In this document: one piece after another, positions 50,081 to 58,129 of the stretch
How the letters are laid out: each line of letters opens with the position of its first letter
Numbering within the stretch: position 1 is the first letter of the stretch
From: Palsa-513 sp050010595
Lineage (GTDB): Bacteria > Actinomycetota > Thermoleophilia > Solirubrobacterales > Solirubrobacteraceae
Direction of reading: 5' to 3'
Assembly: GCA_050010595.1 (NCBI GenBank)
Contig: JBEKKS010000005.1
Location: forward strand, 186,001-250,000
Length of the DNA stretch: 64,000 bases
Program-made: the position numbers and the translations under genes
The notes under the pieces: model-generated
The model's database searches: none
What the model was told of the DNA's origin: nothing
What the model saw: the letters and a program-made list of their open reading frames with translations, nothing else

Positions 50081-50583
50081 GCGAAGGCGACCAGAGCCGC
50101 GAGCGCCGGGACGGCCTGGCTCGACCCCTCGCGCAGGAGTGCCTTGACCTTCGCGTGCTCGGCGCTGGCTCCGTAGCCGACCGCGCGGGCGCCGGCGAGC
50201 CAAAGTCCCGGGCAGAGCTCGGGCAGGCCGCGCGCCTGCGCCAGCGCACACAGGGAGATCACGTCGGCGAGCTCCCCCACCGCCTCGAGGTCGCCGAGCG
50301 CCACGAGGCGCTCGAGGCCGAGCGCGTAGAGGCGGTCGCCGGCGAGCAGCGCAAGGTTCGGGTCGCTGTCGTCGAGCAGGCGCGAGCGCCCGTAATGCAG
50401 CAGGTAGCCTTCGTAGATAGCCTCGACGAGCAGCTCGTAAGCCTGCGGGTCAGACGCGGCGCGAGGACCGGCGGCGGCCAGCGGACCGGCGACGGGAGCG
50501 CCCTCCGGCGCCGCTCGCAACGCACCCGCGAGCGGCTCGCCCTCGGCGCGCACGATCTCGCTCAACAGCACGAGCGTGCTCAC
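50077..50583 (-). CDS. Unknown helical protein between hemL and the Rieske gene
   Basis: A 168-residue, almost fully alpha-helical, Ala/Leu-rich soluble protein; no family recognised. The central part (AYELLVEAIYEGYLLHYGRS to GDRLYALGLERLVALGDLEA) has a spacing reminiscent of helical polyprenyl-synthase or chaperone folds, but Asp-rich motifs are missing. Start and stop overlap the neighbours by four bases on each side, so it is translated as part of the hem-qcr operon. An assembly or maturation role for the Rieske/cytochrome b proteins is a reasonable guess. Confidence 0.7.
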   Translation of the reverse strand: MSTLVLLSEIVRAEGEPLAGALRAAPEGAPVAGPLAAAGPRAASDPQAYELLVEAIYEGYLLHYGRSRLLDDSDPNLALLAGDRLYALGLERLVALGDLEAVGELADVISLCALAQARGLPELCPGLWLAGARAVGYGASAEHAKVKALLREGSSQAVPALAALVAFA

Positions 50584-51851
50584 GCCCGGAGCGCCTCGCG
50601 TGCCGCCTCGACCGTTGCGTCGATCTGCGCGTCGCTGTGGGCGAGCGATGGAAACCAGGCCTCGAACTGCGACGGCGGTGGGTAGACGCCGCGCGCCAGC
50701 AGCTCGCGGCAGAAGCGACCGTAGGCACCCGTGTCGGCGGCCTGCGCAGCAGCGAGATCCGCAGGCGGCTGCGCCGTGAAGAACACGGTCACTAGACCAC
50801 AGACGTCAACCACAGAGACGGGAAGGCCCTGCGCGGCCTCGCGCAAGCCACTCGCAAGGCGCGTCGTGCTCGCCGCGAGGCGCGCGTAGGCGGCTTCGTC
50901 GAGCAGCGCAAGCGTCGCGAGACCCGCGGCGACGGCGAGCGGATTGCCCGACAGCGTGCCCGCCTGATAGACCTGGCCCGCGGGAGCGAGCTGGCGCAGC
51001 AGCTCGCGCCGTCCGCCGACAGCTGCCGCGGGCAGGCCGCCGCCGAGGATCTTGCCGAGCACGTAGAGGTCGGCGCGAACCGCCGGCGCCGCGCCGGCCC
51101 GACCGACGCGAAAGCCGCTGATCACCTCGTCGAGGATCAGCAGCGCGCCGCTCGCGTCGGCGCGCTCGCGCAGCAGCTCGAGGAAGCCGGGCGCGGCGGG
51201 CACGAGGCCCATGTTCGCCGCGCAAGGCTCGGCGATGATCGCGGCGATATCGTTGCGCGAGCTCGCCGCCAGCAGGGCATCCGGATCGTTCCACGGGAGG
51301 ACGATCGTGGTGGCGGTGACCGTATGGGGGACTCCGGGGCTCGCGGGGATGCCCTGGGTGAGCAGCCCGGAGCCGGCCTGCGCGAGCAGCGCGTCCGAGT
51401 GGCCGTGGTAGTGGCCGGCGAACTTGATCACTGCATCGCGGCCGGTGGCGGCGCGCGCGAGACGCAGTGCGGTCATCGCCGCCTCGGTGCCGGAGGAGGT
51501 CATGCGGACCTCGTCGATGCCAGGCATTCGCCGGGCTATCTCCTCGGCCAGCTCGATCTCGGCCTCGGTCGGCGCGCCGTAGCTGGTCCCGCGCGCGGCC
51601 GCTTCGCAAACCGCGGCGACCACGGAAGGGTGAGCGTGGCCCGCGATCAGGGGCCCCCAGGAGCAGACGTAGTCGATGTAGGAGTTGCCGTCGACGTCGA
51701 CGATCTCCGCGCCCGCGGCATGGTCGATAAAGATCGGGGCGCGGCCGATCGCGCGCATCGCACGGACCGGCGAGTTGACACCTCCGGGGAGGACCTTGCT
51801 CGCGCGCTCGTAGAGGGCGGCGGACCGCGCGTCGGGCCGGGCGGTAGTCAC
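50580..51851 (-). CDS. hemL: Glutamate-1-semialdehyde 2,1-aminomutase
   Basis: A 423-residue PLP enzyme from GTG 51851 that converts glutamate-1-semialdehyde to 5-aminolevulinate, the C5 route to tetrapyrroles. Family features: LPGGVNSPVRA at the N-terminus, SSGTEAAMTALRLAR, FAGHYHGHSD, ILDEVISGFRVG and the PLP lysine in LGKILGGGLPAAAVGG. The length is normal. An open frame to 52082 lacks similarity. It overlaps the 168-residue gene by four bases. Confidence 0.95.
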   Translation of the reverse strand: MTTARPDARSAALYERASKVLPGGVNSPVRAMRAIGRAPIFIDHAAGAEIVDVDGNSYIDYVCSWGPLIAGHAHPSVVAAVCEAAARGTSYGAPTEAEIELAEEIARRMPGIDEVRMTSSGTEAAMTALRLARAATGRDAVIKFAGHYHGHSDALLAQAGSGLLTQGIPASPGVPHTVTATTIVLPWNDPDALLAASSRNDIAAIIAEPCAANMGLVPAAPGFLELLRERADASGALLILDEVISGFRVGRAGAAPAVRADLYVLGKILGGGLPAAAVGGRRELLRQLAPAGQVYQAGTLSGNPLAVAAGLATLALLDEAAYARLAASTTRLASGLREAAQGLPVSVVDVCGLVTVFFTAQPPADLAAAQAADTGAYGRFCRELLARGVYPPPSQFEAWFPSLAHSDAQIDATVEAAREALRA

Positions 51852-51969
51852 CGCGCGGACGATACCCCCAAGGCCACGCCCCGCAGGCACAGAACGAGCA
51901 AGCGCACGAGATCTACAGCCGCGCGCACGCTCCAGCAACGATTTTCGGGCTGGGCGGCACGGGACGCCG

Positions 51970-53049
51970 TCAGGCGTGCCGTGCCTCCCAGAGCCGGAAA
52001 TCGTCCGTGAAATAGAGCAGGCGGATCTTCTTGAACTCGGTCGAGGAGTAGAGCGTCGCTCGATCGGCGATGCCGGTGTCAAGTGCGATCGCTTCGAGCA
52101 CAGCGTCGCACTCCTCCTTGGAGCGGCCGTGAGCCATCGTGAAGACCGAGTAGGGCCAGTCCTCGTAGGTCGGACGCTGGTAGCAATGGGAGATCCCGCG
52201 GAACGAGGCCATCCGCGGGCCGAGCTCGGCGATCTGCTCGGCCGGGACCTTCCAGACGCCCATGCCGTTGGCCGAGAAGCCGGCGCGCCGGTGGTAGAGG
52301 ATCGCCGCCACGCGGCGCAGCAGGCCGCGCTCGCGCATGCCCGTCATGTGCGCCAGCAGCGTCGGCACCGCCAGCCCAAGCTTCGCGGCGGCGGGTGCGT
52401 AGGGCTCCGGCACGACCTCCATGTCGCCCTGGGTCGCCCGGATCACCGCGACGTCGAGCTCGTCGTACTCGACGCGCTCGAGCGGCGCCGGCACGGGCTC
52501 CGCACCAGCTGTCGCGAGCGCCTGGGTGCCGCCCTCCATCTCCAGGTCCATACGGATCTTGAACAGCTTGAGCGTCGGCAGCTGGCGGATCGAGGTGGCG
52601 CCCGTCAGCTCCTGCATGACCTCGAGCGTGCCCTGCAGGCCGAGACGCGACTCCCGCTCGACAGCGATCGTGAACCACATGTTGAACTCGTGGTTGCGCA
52701 GGTAGTTGTGCGAGACGCCCGGATGCTCGTTGATGATCTGGGCGGCGCGCCACGGGTGCTCGGCGTCGACCTTCGCCGCGACGAGCATCGACTCGTAGCC
52801 GAGCGCGCGCGTGTCGTAGATCGGCGTGACCTGGCGGATGATGCGCGCGCGCAGCAGATGCTCGACACGCGCGAGGGTCTCCTCCTCGGTGATCCCGGCA
52901 AGCTGCGCGACCGCGCCGTAGGGACGCGCCTCCAAGGGGAAGCTGCCCTGCATGAGGTTGAGGAGCTTGCGATCGACGTCGTCGAGCGGGATCGCAGCGC
53001 CGTCCGTGCGGCTGCGAGTCTTCGGTGTCGGGACTACTGCGCGAGCCAA
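51970..53049 (-). CDS. Fused siroheme-decarboxylase-like (AhbA-AhbB) protein, Lrp/AsnC fold
   Basis: A 359-residue protein made of two tandem AsnC-like halves. The N half (about 22-170) has a winged helix DVDRKLLNLMQGSFPLEARP and an effector-like fold with SHNYLRNHEFNMWFTI. The C half (195-345) has VIRATQGDMEVVPEPYAPAA and SHCYQRPTYEDWPYSVFTMAHG. Both match the histidine-bearing motifs of AhbA/AhbB and NirD/L siroheme decarboxylases rather than ordinary Lrp regulators. It lies between hemB and hemL. TTG at 53049 overlaps the hemB end by 16 bases. It could be an enzyme of the siroheme-to-heme route or a heme-responsive regulator. Confidence 0.8.
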   Translation of the reverse strand: MARAVVPTPKTRSRTDGAAIPLDDVDRKLLNLMQGSFPLEARPYGAVAQLAGITEEETLARVEHLLRARIIRQVTPIYDTRALGYESMLVAAKVDAEHPWRAAQIINEHPGVSHNYLRNHEFNMWFTIAVERESRLGLQGTLEVMQELTGATSIRQLPTLKLFKIRMDLEMEGGTQALATAGAEPVPAPLERVEYDELDVAVIRATQGDMEVVPEPYAPAAAKLGLAVPTLLAHMTGMRERGLLRRVAAILYHRRAGFSANGMGVWKVPAEQIAELGPRMASFRGISHCYQRPTYEDWPYSVFTMAHGRSKEECDAVLEAIALDTGIADRATLYSSTEFKKIRLLYFTDDFRLWEARHA

Positions 53050-54002
53050 CGCGCCGCGTCCTTTGCGTGATAGGTGATGATCATGTCCGCGCCCGCACGG
53101 CGGATCGCGGTCAGTGTCTCGAGCACCACGAGGCGCTCATCGAACATTCCCGCGGCGGCCGCCGCCTTGACCATGGCATATTCGCCGCTCACGTTGTAGG
53201 CCGCAACCGGCAACCGCGTCGTCGCGCGGACCGCGGCGATCACGTCGAGATAGGCGAGCGCGGGCTTGACGAGCAAAATGTCTGCGCCCTCGGCGATGTC
53301 GAGCTCGACCTCGCGCAGCGCCTCGCGGCCGTTCGCCGGGTCCAGCTGGTAGCTGCGCCGGTCGCCGAAGGCGGGGGCTGAGTCGGCCGCCTCGCGGAAC
53401 GGGCCGTAGTAGGCGGAGGCGAACTTCGCCGCGTAGGCGAGGATCGGCGTATTGGTGAAGCCCTCGCCGTCGAGCTCGGCGCGGATCGCGCCGACGCGCC
53501 CGTCCATCATGTCGCTGGGAGCGATGATGTCCGCGCCCGCGCGGGCCTGGCTGACGGCGGCGCGCGCGAGCAGCTCGAGCGAGGCATCGTTGTCGACCTC
53601 GCCGTCCGCGGTGAGGATGCCGCAGTGACCGTGGCTCGTGTACTCGCACAGGCAGAGGTCGGCGATGACGAGCACGTCGGGATGCGCGTCCTTGATCGCG
53701 CGCGTAGCGAGCTGGACGATCCCCTCGTCATCCCAGGCGCCAGAGCCTTCGGGATCCTTCTCGTCGGGGATCCCGAAGAGGATCACGGCGGGGATCCGCA
53801 GGCGCGCGAGCTCTCCCACCTCGGCCACCGCCTCGGAGATCGACAGCCGCGACACGCCGGGCATCAGCTCGATCGGCGCGCCCGTCGAGGCGACGAACAG
53901 CGGCGCGATGAAATGGCCCGGCGAGAGATCGGTCTCGCGCACCATGCCGCGCAGCGCCGCGGTGCGTCGCAGGCGCCGCAGGCGCGTGTCGGGAAAGCCC
54001 AT
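53034..54002 (-). CDS. hemB: Delta-aminolevulinic acid dehydratase (porphobilinogen synthase)
   Basis: A 322-residue TIM-barrel enzyme that joins two 5-aminolevulinate molecules into porphobilinogen. The zinc-type metal site CLCEYTSHGHCG is present, together with the Schiff-base lysines in YAAKFASAYYGPFR and LLVKPALAYLDVI. ATG at 54002 gives the normal N-terminus MGFPDTRLRRLR; the very long open frame upstream belongs to no protein and covers the ABC transporter genes in another frame. It is the first gene of the hem-qcr operon. Confidence 0.96.
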   Translation of the reverse strand: MGFPDTRLRRLRRTAALRGMVRETDLSPGHFIAPLFVASTGAPIELMPGVSRLSISEAVAEVGELARLRIPAVILFGIPDEKDPEGSGAWDDEGIVQLATRAIKDAHPDVLVIADLCLCEYTSHGHCGILTADGEVDNDASLELLARAAVSQARAGADIIAPSDMMDGRVGAIRAELDGEGFTNTPILAYAAKFASAYYGPFREAADSAPAFGDRRSYQLDPANGREALREVELDIAEGADILLVKPALAYLDVIAAVRATTRLPVAAYNVSGEYAMVKAAAAAGMFDERLVVLETLTAIRRAGADMIITYHAKDAARWLAQ

Positions 54003-54025
54003 ACCGCTCTGATGGTAGCTGCGCG

Positions 54026-55378
54026 CTACGCGCGCAGCGAGAGTCGCGCGAGGACGCCGAAGCCTACGATCAGCGCGGCCAGGTGTCCGAGCGCCTCGAG
54101 CAGGCTTGGCTGCGACTGATTGATCGCGGCATCGAGCGCCTCGAGCGCAGCCTTGAACGGGAAGACCGCCGAGACGACGCGGATCGCGTCGAACAGGCCG
54201 CTCGAGACTGTGGCGGGCGGAACGAGCGCGAGGAAGACGAGCGGGAGCGAGACGAACAGCGCGAAGAGGGATGCGGCGCGGACGTCGCGGACGAGTGCGC
54301 CCATCGCGACCCCGAGCATCGCGAAGGCGACGGCTCCGGTGGCCATCGCCGCGAGCCAGAGCGCGACGCGCCCCCAGTCGAGCGGCACGAACAACCCGAT
54401 CCCTGCGAGCATCGCGAACGAGACTGCCGCGCCGACGATCGCCGCGAGCAGCGCCTTCTCGGACAGCAGCACGCCGCCGGAGACGAGCCCGCGGCGCAGC
54501 CGGCCGAGCGTGCCCTCCTCGCGCTCCAGCGCCAGCATGCCGGAGCCGAGCAGGATGCAGACGAACATCAGCGAAACGGCGACAGCGACCGCTACCGCGT
54601 AGTCGCCCAGCGGAGTGCGCGCGCCCGAGAGCGTCTGCTGATGCACGCCGATCGGTGCCGCAACCGCGCCGATCACCGACTTCGAGCCGCCGAGGTGGGC
54701 GACGGCGATCTGGGCGAAGTTCTCGACTTGGACGACCTTGCGCCGTGTCGGCGACGCAGCCGGCAGATGGGCGGCGACGGCCGCAAGCGTGTCGCGCGCC
54801 TGGACGAGGCCGAGGATCTGGTAGCTCGCGCCGAGGAAGTCGAGCCGCCCGCCGGTCAACAACAAGTCGATGTAGCTGTCTGCGACGCGCGAGAGCTGGG
54901 CCGCTAGCAGTGCGTTCGCCTGCGCGAGCTTCGATTCGATCGAGTTCTCGACGAGCGACTGGTTGACCGCGTTGCCGTTGTAGATCACCTTCACATACGC
55001 GGTCTGCGAAGCACTCGCGAGCTCCTCCGGCAGCTGTGGCGGGATGATCAGGGCCGCGATCGTCGTTCCGTTGCGCACGTCCGCGATTGCCTGTGCCTCG
55101 GTCTGGACCGGAACCGGCTGGATCGCCTCGAAGAGCTCCTTTTCGTAGCGCGTCGTGCGAATCGTCTCCGAACCGAGCTGGATCGTTGCCTGACTGGGCG
55201 GGATCTCGTTGAGAAACGCGACGCGCGGCGGTGCCGGTGAGCTCGACAGGGCGAGCCCGATCAGGACCGCAATCGCGATCGGATAGATGATCAACAGCGC
55301 GACGAGCGCGGGCGAACGGCGGAGGATTCGCAGGTCCTTGCCGAGCAGCGAGCGCATCCCGATCAGCGACCACGCCAT
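54026..55378 (-). CDS. ABC-2 type transporter permease, 450 residues
   Basis: A membrane protein of the YhgE/ABC-2 class: an N-terminal helix (ALVALLIIYPIAIAVLIGLALS), an outside domain of about 180 residues (GSETIRTTRYEKELF to NFAQIAVAHLGG) with a coiled-coil-like part, then five C-terminal helices including the conserved LALEREEGTLGRLRRGLVSG loop. It probably exports a lipid, polysaccharide or peptide. Its ATG overlaps the ATPase stop by one base. An upstream open frame to 55867 is an artefact of the ATPase gene. Confidence 0.85.
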   Translation of the reverse strand: MAWSLIGMRSLLGKDLRILRRSPALVALLIIYPIAIAVLIGLALSSSPAPPRVAFLNEIPPSQATIQLGSETIRTTRYEKELFEAIQPVPVQTEAQAIADVRNGTTIAALIIPPQLPEELASASQTAYVKVIYNGNAVNQSLVENSIESKLAQANALLAAQLSRVADSYIDLLLTGGRLDFLGASYQILGLVQARDTLAAVAAHLPAASPTRRKVVQVENFAQIAVAHLGGSKSVIGAVAAPIGVHQQTLSGARTPLGDYAVAVAVAVSLMFVCILLGSGMLALEREEGTLGRLRRGLVSGGVLLSEKALLAAIVGAAVSFAMLAGIGLFVPLDWGRVALWLAAMATGAVAFAMLGVAMGALVRDVRAASLFALFVSLPLVFLALVPPATVSSGLFDAIRVVSAVFPFKAALEALDAAINQSQPSLLEALGHLAALIVGFGVLARLSLRA

Positions 55379-56073
55379 CAGTGCCCTCGCTGCGCGAGGA
55401 ACTCGACGAACGCGCGCTCGAGATCGTGCTCGTGCTCGGCGCCGCCGAGATCCTGTGGCGGGCCGGCGAAGAGCATCTCGCCGTCTGCGAGGACGAGGAG
55501 CTGCGCGGCGTAGCGCTCGGCCTCGGCAATGTCGTGGGTCGCGAAAGCGACGCTCGTCCCGCCCGCAACGCGCGCGTTGATGAAGTCCCACAGCCGCGCG
55601 CGCTGGCGCGGATCGAGTGACGAGCTCGGCTCGTCGAGCAACAGCACCGCCGGGTCCGCAACCAGGCCGATCGCGATGTTCACGCGCTGGCGGTTGCCAC
55701 CCGAGAGACGGCCCACCTCGTCGCCGGCACGCTCGCGCAGGCCGGTTTGCTCGAGCATCCGCGCGACGGCGGCTTCGGCGTCGGCGACGCGCTCGAGCTT
55801 TGCGAACAGGCGCAGGTTCTCGGCCACCGAGAGCTTCGAGTAGACGGCGCTGCGCTGCGGGACCCATCCGATCGCGCGGGCGGGCGGGCCGCGCAGCTCG
55901 CCGGAGCTCGGGGCAAGGCCACCGGCGAGCATCGAGAGGAGCGTCGTCTTGCCGGCGCCGTTCGGTCCGATGATCGCGAGGACCTCGCCGGTGCGCAGCG
56001 TGAAGCTGACGTCGCTGACCGCGACGCGCTCGCCGAAGCGCTTAGTCAGCGCGCGCGCCTCGAGCTGGGTCAT
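55378..56073 (-). CDS. ABC transporter ATPase (ABC-2 partner)
   Basis: A 231-residue ATPase with Walker A GPNGAGKTT, Q-loop WVPQRSAVYSKL, signature LSGGNRQRVNIA, Walker B VLLLDEPSSSLDP and H-loop ATHD. It pairs with the permease next to it. The ATG at 56073 lies inside the last codons of the AI-2E-type permease gene (4-bp overlap), so all three genes are one transcriptional unit. The substrate is unknown. Confidence 0.9.
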   Translation of the reverse strand: MTQLEARALTKRFGERVAVSDVSFTLRTGEVLAIIGPNGAGKTTLLSMLAGGLAPSSGELRGPPARAIGWVPQRSAVYSKLSVAENLRLFAKLERVADAEAAVARMLEQTGLRERAGDEVGRLSGGNRQRVNIAIGLVADPAVLLLDEPSSSLDPRQRARLWDFINARVAGGTSVAFATHDIAEAERYAAQLLVLADGEMLFAGPPQDLGGAEHEHDLERAFVEFLAQRGH

Positions 56074-57251
56074 CCGCTGCCCCGGTAGGGGACGTGCCAC
56101 GGTTCGAGAACGACGTGGCGGCGCAGGTAGAGGATCGTCTCGCGCAGCACCGCCGCGACGGGCAGCGCGACGAGCGCGCCGACGATGCCGTAGATCGCGT
56201 CGCCGAAGAGCAGCGCCAGGATCACGAGCAGCGGATTGATTCGCAGCGCGTGGCTGAAGATCTGCGGCGCGACGACGTGGCCCTCGAGCTGCTGAATGCC
56301 GACGAACAGGATCACCACCCAGAGCGCGCTGACCGGGTTCTCGAAGAGCGCCAGGAGCACGGCCGGAATCGCGCCGAGGATCGGGCCGATGTATGGCACG
56401 AGCTCCATCACGCCGAAGAACGTGCCGAACGCGAAGGCGTAGGTCCGACCGTCGGGAAAGATCCCGAGCAGGCCGTAGATCCACAGCGCGAGGCCGGCGC
56501 CGGTGCCCATCGCGACGCTGAAGATCAGCTGCCCGCGCACGTAGCTCGAGACAGCGTGCTGCAGTCGCGTCGGGTAGTCGTCCTGCGGCGTGCCGTCGCC
56601 GGCCGGCAGCCAGCGCCGAGCCAGGGTGCCGATCTGGCGCGCATAGATCAGGAGGTAGACCGACACGACGAAGATCAGGACGAGCGCGATCGCTGCATTC
56701 GCGCCGGTCGTGAGGATCCTCGTCGTGAACGACAGCAGCGAGCTCGAGCCCTTGACGATCTTGTCCTTCAGCGTCTGTAGCGCGGTCTGGCCCTGCTTGC
56801 GCAGCTTGACGTGAATGCCGTGATGGTTGAAGAACGTCTGGACGTTCGCGAGCTGCTTGTTGGCCTCGTCGACGATCTTCGGAACGTTGTGCTCGAACGC
56901 GGTGACCTGGTTCGTGATCGGCTGGGCCAGGGCGTAGCCGACGATGAAGAGCGCGACGAAGAGCGAGATGTACGTGAGCGGGATGGCCAGCCCGCGCGGG
57001 AGGCCATAGCGGCGCAGGCGCTCGACGAACGGGTTCAACAGGAGCGCGATCAGCGAAGCGATCGTGAAGACGAGCACGACCTCGCGCGCCGCGCGCGCCG
57101 CGACCCACAGGCCGAGCAGCGCGACAAGTAACAGGACGAGCTGCACGCCCTGCGGCACGACGAGCGGCGCGGGCGCCGCCGGTAGCGCGCGCTCGTGCTC
57201 GTCCTCGGCGCCCTCAGCGGACTCGCCGGGCGTTCGCTGCTCGGTCGTCAT
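56070..57251 (-). CDS. AI-2E/PerM family transporter
   Basis: A 393-residue membrane protein with the PerM layout: two N-terminal helices, an outside domain with coiled-coil segment (KIVDEANKQLANVQTFF), and five or six C-terminal helices with YIGPILGAIPAVLLAL, GHVVAPQIFSHALRINPLLV and FGDAIYGIVGALVALPV. Relatives act in autoinducer-2 export or sodium/proton exchange, so the substrate is not predictable. A 30-residue acidic N-terminus precedes the first helix. It begins the operon with the ABC-2 pair. Confidence 0.88.
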   Translation of the reverse strand: MTTEQRTPGESAEGAEDEHERALPAAPAPLVVPQGVQLVLLLVALLGLWVAARAAREVVLVFTIASLIALLLNPFVERLRRYGLPRGLAIPLTYISLFVALFIVGYALAQPITNQVTAFEHNVPKIVDEANKQLANVQTFFNHHGIHVKLRKQGQTALQTLKDKIVKGSSSLLSFTTRILTTGANAAIALVLIFVVSVYLLIYARQIGTLARRWLPAGDGTPQDDYPTRLQHAVSSYVRGQLIFSVAMGTGAGLALWIYGLLGIFPDGRTYAFAFGTFFGVMELVPYIGPILGAIPAVLLALFENPVSALWVVILFVGIQQLEGHVVAPQIFSHALRINPLLVILALLFGDAIYGIVGALVALPVAAVLRETILYLRRHVVLEPWHVPYRGSG

Positions 57252-57334
57252 TGCCGCAAACCTCGGGCCGCCGCGCGAGACTCTCCAGTTGTTCGTAGCA
57301 CCGCTGCTGCCTTCCGCGGCTACAGACTAGTCTC

Positions 57335-58129
57335 GTGGAGATGGCGGCGGATGCGCGAATCCTGTTCTGTGGCGACCTCGTCGGATCCGCGGGACGGCGC
57401 GCGCTGCTCGCGCTGCTGCCGGCGATGCGCGAGCGCTACGCACCGACGTTCGTCGTCGTCAACGGCGAGAACGTCGCGGGCGGGTTCGGGATCACGCCAA
57501 AGCTCGCAAACGAGATCTTCGCCGCGGGTGTCGATGCGATCACACTCGGCAACCACGCCTACCGGCGCAGCGAGGTATACCCGCTGCTGGACAACGAGCC
57601 GCGCATCGTGCGCCCGGCGAACTACTTGCGTGGACAGCCGGGGCGCGGGCACACGGTGGTCGAGCGCGACGGCGTGCGGCTCGCGGTCGTCAACCTTTCG
57701 GGCAACCTCTATATGAGTGCCGGGCGCTCGGCGTTCGCCGAGATCGACGGCGTGCTCGCCGAGCTGCGCGGGGCCGCCGACCACATCCTGGTCGACATGC
57801 ACGCGGAAGCAACGAGCGAGAAGGTCGCGCTCGGCTGGCACCTCGACGGGCGCGTCACCGCCGTGCTGGGCAGCCACACGCACGTGCCGACCGCCGACGC
57901 CCGCGTCCTGCCAGGCGGAACCGCATACATCACCGATGTTGGCATGACCGGCGCGCGTGGCGGCGTGCTCGGCTTCGACCGCGCGCTCGCGGTGTCCTCT
58001 CTGGTTACCCAGATGCCGACGCGCCTCCTACCGAGCGAGGAAGACCCGTGGCTGATGGGCGTGCTGATCAGCTGCTCGCAGCCGCTTCGAGCCGACTCGA
58101 TCGAGCAGATCCTCGTGGCTTCCGAGTAG
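57335..58129 (+). CDS. YmdB-like metallophosphoesterase
   Basis: A 264-residue calcineurin-like phosphoesterase of the YmdB (TIGR00282) family. Metal ligands are in FCGDLVGSAGR, VNGENVAGGFGIT, TLGNHAYR, DMHAEATSEK and GSHTHVPTAD. YmdB proteins hydrolyse 2',3'-cyclic nucleotides and affect sporulation, biofilm and RNA turnover in Bacillus. GTG 57335 or ATG 57341 may be the start. The last 102 bases overlap the 3' end of the GT-C-like gene on the other strand, an unusually long convergent overlap. Confidence 0.88.
   Translation: MEMAADARILFCGDLVGSAGRRALLALLPAMRERYAPTFVVVNGENVAGGFGITPKLANEIFAAGVDAITLGNHAYRRSEVYPLLDNEPRIVRPANYLRGQPGRGHTVVERDGVRLAVVNLSGNLYMSAGRSAFAEIDGVLAELRGAADHILVDMHAEATSEKVALGWHLDGRVTAVLGSHTHVPTADARVLPGGTAYITDVGMTGARGGVLGFDRALAVSSLVTQMPTRLLPSEEDPWLMGVLISCSQPLRADSIEQILVASE

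Noticed and set aside
54003..55661. N-terminal extension of hemB to 875 residues
   Set aside because: The extension is Arg-rich noise over the ABC-2 genes; family alignment and ATG 54002 give a normal 322-residue HemB.
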